Positions 59,421 through 64,000 of a stretch of 64,000 nt of DNA are shown piece by piece. Location of the stretch: assembly GCF_014191355.1 (NCBI RefSeq), contig NZ_JACHWM010000011.1:165601-229600 (forward strand), read 5' to 3'. A program made the position numbers and the translations under genes. Source of the DNA: Methylobacterium sp. R2-1. GTDB lineage: Bacteria; Pseudomonadota; Alphaproteobacteria; Rhizobiales; Beijerinckiaceae. The notes under the pieces were generated by a model. It saw only the letters and a list, made by a program, of their open reading frames with translations, was not told the origin of the DNA and did not search any database. The first letter of the stretch is position 1. Each line of letters opens with the position of its first letter.

Positions 59421-61300
59421 GCAAGCCCTTCCTCAATCTTAGACTCCAGCGCAGCGATACGTGTCTCAAGACGATCAGCTCGGCGGCGTTGATATGCCGC
59501 CTCCCAAATGGCGGCCTGCTCGTACCTGATGGTCAGTATGCTGCGTTGGTTTCCTGCTGCATCTAAGTCCGGCTCTTCGGTCTCGTACATCTCCTCGACT
59601 TCGGTCATGACAGGCACGAGGTGTGTCGCCTGCACCTCTTCGCTATGATCGTTGGGTTCTCGCGTTGGCAGATCGAAATACGCGACTGGGTTTCCGTTCG
59701 CATCAAGCCTGCGATGTGAGGTGATAACCGGCTCTCCATATTCATCAAATAATGGAATGCTACGAAAGATGGGCCGCTGCACAGCACGCTCAACCGTACG
59801 GCGGATGGCACGGCCGTCCAAAATCTCAACGACGGTCTCAACCTCAATCGCGTCCTCTGTCGCCTGAACCTGCACGATACGCTTGCGCTTGACCGGCTTC
59901 GTGACAGGGTCGCGACCGACGACGCCGTAGCGAAATGCGTCGTCTCCCAAGGCGGAAACGACGTCCTGTGCGATGACGCCAGCATGGAGCCGCGCTCCGT
60001 CAGCTCCTTTTGCGCTGATGGCGCTGAGGTACTGAAACAATCCGAGGCTGACAACGCTCCAGCGATCCAACTGAGCATCAGTGAACTGCACGAGGTTGGA
60101 TTTTAGCCCTTGGTCCGAGGCAATACTTGGATTGTTCGACAGGAAAAGGTTCGCGAAGCGGGAGGACCCCGAACCCAAACTAACGGTCGAGCCTACGCCT
60201 GGAGTAATTGCGGATGCTGTGAAATGGGCGGGCGTACTCGCTCCGCATCTCAATCGCAGTGTCCCTGACGCCCCCGAGATCTGCGCTCCGCCAACTGGGT
60301 CGAAGCTGATGGCTTGCCCGTCCGCAAGCTTCATCGCATGCGCTGTCTTCGCATTGGTTAGGTCGATGCCTGTCTGGCGACTACCAGCTACGGTCAAGCC
60401 AATAGGCGCCGCGCCACGAGCGATGAAGTCCGAGACCCGCTTGGCGCCTTGAACGTCGAAGCCCACGGGCCCCGTCGAGTAGTCAATAAATGCGCCGTTC
60501 GCGTACGAGCCATCGGCTCGGCCGCCGCAAGTTCCATCGTGCTGCAGCCATAGACCCGCGACAGCCATTGAACGGCCGGCGTTCGTGCGAAAACCTGCCT
60601 CAGCGCTACAATCCAAGAAAACGCATGTTCCGCGGATGTATGGACTGGTGCCCTGTGAGAACATCAACCCGGCATCCCAACAGGCGCCGCCCGTTTTGCC
60701 GGCATTGCCCGTACCGTAGATCTGAGCCGTACCAAGCGTCTCGTTGATGGCGTTGAAGAACAACCCCATCGCATTGCCTTGGCCGATCGCAGCGTTGCCG
60801 TGGCGAAAGGTGGTATCGATTTCATGGGCCGCGAAAAACCCACGGGCGCCACGCTCAGTGATGATGCCCCCAGCCGCTCCCCAGCCATTACCGCCATTCG
60901 CCGTCACGTGCGTGCCGTAGCTGAAGCAGGTCTTTCCATTGTTGATGGAGGTACTGCTCGATTTCCCTGTGTCGGCACGCAACATGACCGCGAGAGCGAC
61001 TTCTTGGCAGTCGTCGCCGCGAACGGACTTGAAGTTGAATAGGGAGCCTGCTCGCAGGTGATCTCCGGGCACGTGTCCGCCCGGCGGAGCATACGGGAAT
61101 GCGTCTGCCGGGGCAGCTGTGTCAGGTGCGAAAGCGCTGTTGGTAGTGGTTCGGGCCGAACCGGTGACGAGCAAGTTCGGCATTGCCGGCGCTTCTGTCC
61201 GGGACCGTGGCGGCCCCTCTGCGAAGCCGCCGCCGGCCAGGCCGGCAGCACCGCCTGCGATTGAGGCAGTAACCTGCCGGCGAGTTGGTTTTTGGCTCAT
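59417..61300 (-). CDS. Tat-signal protein with C-terminal S74 (endosialidase chaperone) domain
   Basis: The 627-residue protein has an N-terminal twin-arginine-like signal (MSQKPTRRQVTASIAGGAAG) and a long central part with repeated Gly-rich beta-structure (about residues 90-410). A C-terminal intramolecular chaperone domain (Peptidase_S74 type, about 415-500) reads IASDQGLKSNLVQF and LHAGVIAQDVVSAL. The end is a coiled coil (RRRADRLETRIAALESKIEE). In phage tailspikes this domain folds the trimer and is then cut off at the Ser of the SD motif. A Tat signal on such a protein is unusual. It may be an exported trimeric surface fibre or polysaccharide-binding protein. Confidence 0.75.
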   Translation of the reverse strand: MSQKPTRRQVTASIAGGAAGLAGGGFAEGPPRSRTEAPAMPNLLVTGSARTTTNSAFAPDTAAPADAFPYAPPGGHVPGDHLRAGSLFNFKSVRGDDCQEVALAVMLRADTGKSSSTSINNGKTCFSYGTHVTANGGNGWGAAGGIITERGARGFFAAHEIDTTFRHGNAAIGQGNAMGLFFNAINETLGTAQIYGTGNAGKTGGACWDAGLMFSQGTSPYIRGTCVFLDCSAEAGFRTNAGRSMAVAGLWLQHDGTCGGRADGSYANGAFIDYSTGPVGFDVQGAKRVSDFIARGAAPIGLTVAGSRQTGIDLTNAKTAHAMKLADGQAISFDPVGGAQISGASGTLRLRCGASTPAHFTASAITPGVGSTVSLGSGSSRFANLFLSNNPSIASDQGLKSNLVQFTDAQLDRWSVVSLGLFQYLSAISAKGADGARLHAGVIAQDVVSALGDDAFRYGVVGRDPVTKPVKRKRIVQVQATEDAIEVETVVEILDGRAIRRTVERAVQRPIFRSIPLFDEYGEPVITSHRRLDANGNPVAYFDLPTREPNDHSEEVQATHLVPVMTEVEEMYETEEPDLDAAGNQRSILTIRYEQAAIWEAAYQRRRADRLETRIAALESKIEEGLA

Positions 61301-61429
61301 CGTCTCTTCGCAACCGTGTGCGGGTGAGCCTAGTCCCGTTTGGCCGGACATGTGAAGCCGTGGGCCATGTGGTTGCTCGCACCGACGCTAGATAGGCCGA
61401 AATTCTACGATTTGCAGGCTATTCTCAAG

Positions 61430-61664
61430 GCGCCCTTTGTGGAGTGCGGACTGCGTCTGGCATCCGACGAGATCAAGGCAGCAGGACGCAACTGCAGCAT
61501 GGGAAGCTGTGAGTCGCTGACGACAATACGGTCGAGAGCGGCAAAACGCTGCGTAGCAGGTGCCGGGTTGGACAGGCTGGCGCGCACGAACAAAGCCCCG
61601 CGGCCGACGCCCCGGGGCGGCACAGCAACAAAAATCCCCGCCGCGGCTGAGCCGGGCGGAGCTG
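61430..61664 (+). repeat. Island repeat, copy 1 (long form)
   Basis: This stretch aligns along its length with 63737-63931 (shared runs such as ATCAAGGC/GTCAAGGC, GGACGC, CGCTGACG, CAGCAGG/GTAGCAGG, and the terminal hairpin GCCCCG...CCCCGGGGC) and its last part with 62838-62911. It is AAA-flanked with two GC hairpins near the end. It lies between the S74 gene and the ABC permease gene, and no coding frame is convincing. Confidence 0.7.
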
Positions 61665-61728
61665 AAAAGGCGGGGCACCCTCATTTCGTCGCTATTTCGC
61701 GGCACCAGCGAGCCCACCACTGCCCTGC

Positions 61729-62541
61729 ATGATGGATGTCATGGCCGACGTGCAACTACCACCAAGCAGCCCGCGACCTGCGAGCTACATCGACGTCTAT
61801 CTGCGCGTCATCAGCGCCTTGATGCTGCGGGACATGCGCAGCCGTTTTGGCGGAAACTATTGGGGCTATCTAGTTCAGGTCCTCTGGCCGTGCGTGCACC
61901 TCGGCATCCTCGTTGGAGCTATGCAATTCCGCGGCATGAAGTCGCCCATGGGTGACAGTACCTTGATCTTCGTCGCCACGGGTGCACTTCCCGTGCTTGC
62001 CTTTCAGTACATCTCTCGCGAGATGATGAAAGGCTACATGGTTCACAAGTCACTGACCTATTTTCCGCAAGTGAAGGGCTTCGACACCATCGTTGCACGC
62101 GCCCTTGTCGAGATCGTCAGTAGCTTCATGGGTGTAATGTTAGTTTTGCTCGTGCTCTTAGCCCTCGGAGCTGACCCTATACCGGTCGATATGACAACGG
62201 CGATCATCGGATATTTGGCGGCAATCGCGATGGGCATCGGCGTCGGCACAGTCAACGTCGGCATTTGCTCAGTATTCCCGGGATGGGTTATTGGTTATAT
62301 CCTCGTTACTATAAGTGTTTACCTGACAAGCGGCGTCTATTTCCTGACAAACTACATGCCGAACGAGATATACTACTATATGAAATGGAACCCGCTCACG
62401 CAGATCATCGAATTGGTTCGTCTTGGATACGATCCGACGCTTCCGATCCAGGTCGATTACCTTTACGTCTTCGGCTGGATTTTTAGCAGCATCACCATCG
62501 GGCTTCTGATGGAGCGTCACGTAGTTCGGGCTCAGCAATAG
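61729..62541 (+). CDS. ABC-2 type polysaccharide export permease, KpsM-like
   Basis: The 270-residue membrane protein has the fold of Wzm/KpsM-type permeases: VYLRVISALMLRDMRSRFGG with YWGYLVQVLWPCVHLGILVG, and six predicted helices up to residue 260 (NYMPNEIYYYMKWNPLTQII near the end). Partners are a KpsT-like ATPase and outer-membrane exporters. No ATPase gene follows in the visible island, so it may lie beyond the window. Start is one of two neighbouring ATG codons (61729 or 61732). Context with glf and glycosyltransferase supports capsule or O-antigen export. Confidence 0.85.
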   Translation: MMDVMADVQLPPSSPRPASYIDVYLRVISALMLRDMRSRFGGNYWGYLVQVLWPCVHLGILVGAMQFRGMKSPMGDSTLIFVATGALPVLAFQYISREMMKGYMVHKSLTYFPQVKGFDTIVARALVEIVSSFMGVMLVLLVLLALGADPIPVDMTTAIIGYLAAIAMGIGVGTVNVGICSVFPGWVIGYILVTISVYLTSGVYFLTNYMPNEIYYYMKWNPLTQIIELVRLGYDPTLPIQVDYLYVFGWIFSSITIGLLMERHVVRAQQ

Positions 62542-62617
62542 ACCGCTTCAGTCGACGCGACGCGTGCGGATGGCACATGCTTAAGCGGACGTCGCTTTCG
62601 GCAAGCTGGGGGACACG

Positions 62618-62932
62618 GTGGAGAATTACCAACTGCCGCTTCTGGCCGCATGCATAACCGCAGTTCTACACTGTTTATGGGCGTCGTTCCGCTCCGCACG
62701 AAAAGGCTGGACGGGACGCGCTTTGACCTACTTGCTCATAGCGAGCGTTCCCTTCGTGGTCGCTGCGGTGCGCGCCGATAGCCAGCAGGCGGAAGTGCGT
62801 AAGCTGAGGGCAAGCAGCGGATGGCACGGAAGTGTACAAAAAAGCCCCGAGGCCGAAGCCCCGGGGCGGCACAGTAACGAAAGACCCGCCGCGGCTGGGC
62901 CGACCGGAGCTGATGCATTTGAAGAAAGATAG
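62618..62932 (+). CDS. Possible small membrane protein
   Basis: The 104-residue frame starts at GTG with MENYQLPLLAACITAVLHCL, giving two predicted membrane helices (residues 5-22 and 34-52). Its C-terminal third is read through the repeat at 62838-62911 and is therefore probably not native. I recognise no family. It is included at low confidence, because no upstream Shine-Dalgarno is convincing. Confidence 0.4.
   Translation: MENYQLPLLAACITAVLHCLWASFRSARKGWTGRALTYLLIASVPFVVAAVRADSQQAEVRKLRASSGWHGSVQKSPEAEAPGRHSNERPAAAGPTGADAFEER
62838..62911 (+). repeat. Island repeat, copy 2 (short form)
   Basis: Matches the last 74 nt of copy 1 at about 85% by eye: the hairpin GCCCCGAGGCCGAAGCCCCG, then CCGCCGCGGCTGGGCCGA. 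It is embedded in the end of a small reading frame. Confidence 0.75.
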
Positions 62933-62952
62933 GTAGACGCGTCTAATTCTGC

Positions 62953-63636
62953 CTACTTAAGTATTCTCACCGCAACCTGCTGATGGTGCGGAACCAAAGC
63001 TATATATTCATACCTTCTGTCTCTTGTCTTGCAAAACTCCGCAAAGGCTCGGGCCTCGTGCTTCTGCCAGTTCGGATAATTGAAGTATTCGTCAAATAGA
63101 ATTATTGTCCCCGGAACGATCATTTCGTTAAGATTGGCGAAAATCGTCTGAGTGGATGAATATAGGTCGCAATCAACGTGGAGAAACGAGATTTTGCTAC
63201 CTCGATGGTTATCGCAAAATGACGGCAATGTGCGATCGAACCAGCCGGGCACCAGATCTACGTTCCCCGGAACGTCCGGCAGCCGCCCAATAGCGAACGA
63301 CCCTTTGGTAAATGAGCCGACCCAGTCCTCAGGCAGACCCTCAAAGGAGTCGAAGCCGAAGACCTTACTTGACGGCCTTTTGTTTGCTATTTGTGAGATT
63401 GTTCGGCCCGAGAAAACTCCGAACTCAAGCACGAGACCTTCTTCTTGCGAGCGATCCAGGCAATAATCAATAATTGCATCAAGAGATGGCATCCTCTCAG
63501 CCTTCTCCATATGCTCAAGGGCATAATCAGCGGAGCTGAGCCCCGCAGCAAGCCAAGAAAGACGGTCTACGTTGAAAGAGTCCACCCATCTGCCAAACAG
63601 AAGTCGCTCAAGTTCCTCAGAACTTATTTGAGACAT
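62953..63636 (-). CDS. TylF-family methyltransferase (macrocin O-methyltransferase-like)
   Basis: The 227-residue protein resembles TylF/NovP-type SAM-dependent O-methyltransferases: EEGLVLEFGVFSGRTISQIA (SAM-binding motif I), GFDSFEGLPEDW, and the metal-site block FLHVDCDLYSSTQTIF with ILFDEYFNYPNW. Members methylate sugars or macrolide precursors; in capsule loci they methylate polysaccharide sugars. The ATG at 63636 (MSQISSEELERLL) is preferred over an upstream start. Composition is more AT-rich than the chromosome. Confidence 0.85.
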   Translation of the reverse strand: MSQISSEELERLLFGRWVDSFNVDRLSWLAAGLSSADYALEHMEKAERMPSLDAIIDYCLDRSQEEGLVLEFGVFSGRTISQIANKRPSSKVFGFDSFEGLPEDWVGSFTKGSFAIGRLPDVPGNVDLVPGWFDRTLPSFCDNHRGSKISFLHVDCDLYSSTQTIFANLNEMIVPGTIILFDEYFNYPNWQKHEARAFAEFCKTRDRRYEYIALVPHHQQVAVRILK

Positions 63637-63660
63637 GCAAGCGATCCTTATATTAACCAA

Positions 63661-64000
63661 TTCGTGCGCTTGGGAGATTATTTTTCTAAGCCGATGCGCC
63701 GAAAGTTGACAGTTGCCGGCTATGCTCCGGGCGCCTTCTTCGAAGTGGAGCCTGCGTCAGACATCCGGCGCGGTCAAGGCGGCTGGACGCGATTACGGCG
63801 CAGGCTGCCGTGAGCCGCTGACGGCAATGCGGTTCAGTGCAGTAAAATGCTGTGCAGCAGGCGCTAGGTTTGACAGGACAGCGCCCACGGGAAAAGCCAC
63901 GAGGCCGAAGCCCCGGGGCGGTCTGTGGACGAGTGGGATAGTGGGGATCAGCCGCCTCGCTTTGACGGCCCCTGCCGCTCCTGCCGGGTCTCGCGCAGCA
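63661..64000. other. Right-end region without a recognised gene
   Basis: No gene is seen. It holds island repeat copy 3 (63737-63931). Open frames here are antisense to the methyltransferase or pass through the repeat. The last 60 bp are too short to call. Confidence 0.5.
63737..63931 (+). repeat. Island repeat, copy 3 (long form)
   Basis: Aligns with copy 1 over nearly its whole length, with shared GTCAAGGCGG/ATCAAGGCAG, CTGGACGC/CAGGACGC, GCCGCTGACGGCAATGCGGT versus GTCGCTGACGACAATACGGT, and the end hairpin CGAGGCCGAAGCCCCGGGGC. It is diverged (about 70-75% by eye), so the copies are old or under structural constraint. Confidence 0.7.

Larger units (their letters stand above)
56396..64000. 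mobile_element. Genomic island next to the tRNA-Pro scar, open at the right edge
   Basis: From the tRNA fragment to the window end the DNA is patchy and clearly more AT-rich, codon use changes (for example in the DUF4422 and TylF-like genes), and gene content switches to surface-polysaccharide and phage-tail-like functions. A diverged repeat recurs within it. No integrase is seen in this part, so the other end, with the intact tRNA-Pro, is expected outside. The left boundary is well set by the scar; the right is unknown. Confidence 0.75.

Noticed and set aside
61340..61732. A 130-codon plus-strand frame before the permease gene
   Set aside because: It passes through island repeat copy 1 and its hairpins; the translation is Arg/Ala filler without homology.
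63445..63813. A 122-codon plus-strand frame at the right end
   Set aside because: Antisense to the TylF-like gene start and then runs into repeat copy 3.

Overview
The window is GC-rich alphaproteobacterial chromosome, most likely Methylobacterium/Methylorubrum. This rests on the gyrA-coaD neighbourhood, the acpXL very-long-chain fatty acid cluster, a ROSE-type 5' UTR before hsp20, PQQ- and molybdopterin-type periplasmic dehydrogenases, and abundant small palindromic repeats. No rRNA operon, CRISPR array or complete tRNA gene was found. From about 56.4 kb the base composition becomes more AT-rich and patchy.

Layout. 0.0-8.2 kb: housekeeping genes (coaD fragment, a dead GIY-YIG gene, gyrA, a mobA-like gene, an Mrp/ApbC ATPase, a flavin-nucleotide-binding stress protein, pncB). 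8.4-10.9 kb: the most unusual locus. It has a TROVE/Ro60-type RNA-binding protein gene (rsr) and, directly upstream on the same strand, a tandem array of four to five Y-RNA-like units. Each is closed by a helix (9 bp in four units) followed by a U-[GU]-A-[UC]-C motif. The best units carry a T-arm, a GNRA-capped hairpin and a D-arm in that order, which is a tRNA opened at its anticodon end. 11.2-20.6 kb: small regulator plus 5-oxoprolinase subunit A, two AI-2E family membrane proteins, HisN-type phosphatase, lysophospholipase-like hydrolase, thermosensor-controlled hsp20, cupin, HTH protein and a Kdo hydroxylase.

20.8-31.1 kb: the lipid A very-long-chain acyl cluster (acpXL, fabZXL, fabF2XL, fabF1XL, a SDR reductase), then a large HWE sensor kinase on the other strand, then adhXL; lpxXL is not in the window. 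With the Kdo hydroxylase at 18.6 kb this forms a lipopolysaccharide-modification neighbourhood. 31.2-37 kb: decayed genes (VOC protein, YdcZ-like transporter), two LysR/DUF1127-type genes, and a four-gene minus-strand operon with stop/start overlaps. 37.3-56.2 kb: a divergent PEP-carboxylase-like protein, small proteins, an isoquinoline 1-oxidoreductase-type pair, a GAF-histidine kinase, a PQQ-type beta-propeller protein, a CusBA-like RND pump, and a NodD-type LysR regulator with a putative operator.

56.35-64 kb (to the window end): a genomic island. It begins at a 50-nt 3' fragment of tRNA-Pro(GGG), the expected leftover of site-specific integration. It carries three small unknown genes, UDP-galactopyranose mutase, a DUF4422 glycosyltransferase, a Tat-signal protein with a phage-tailspike type S74 chaperone domain, a KpsM-like polysaccharide exporter permease, a TylF-type methyltransferase and a diverged dispersed repeat. 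The gene set points to a surface polysaccharide. The intact tRNA-Pro and the integrase are predicted beyond the right edge.
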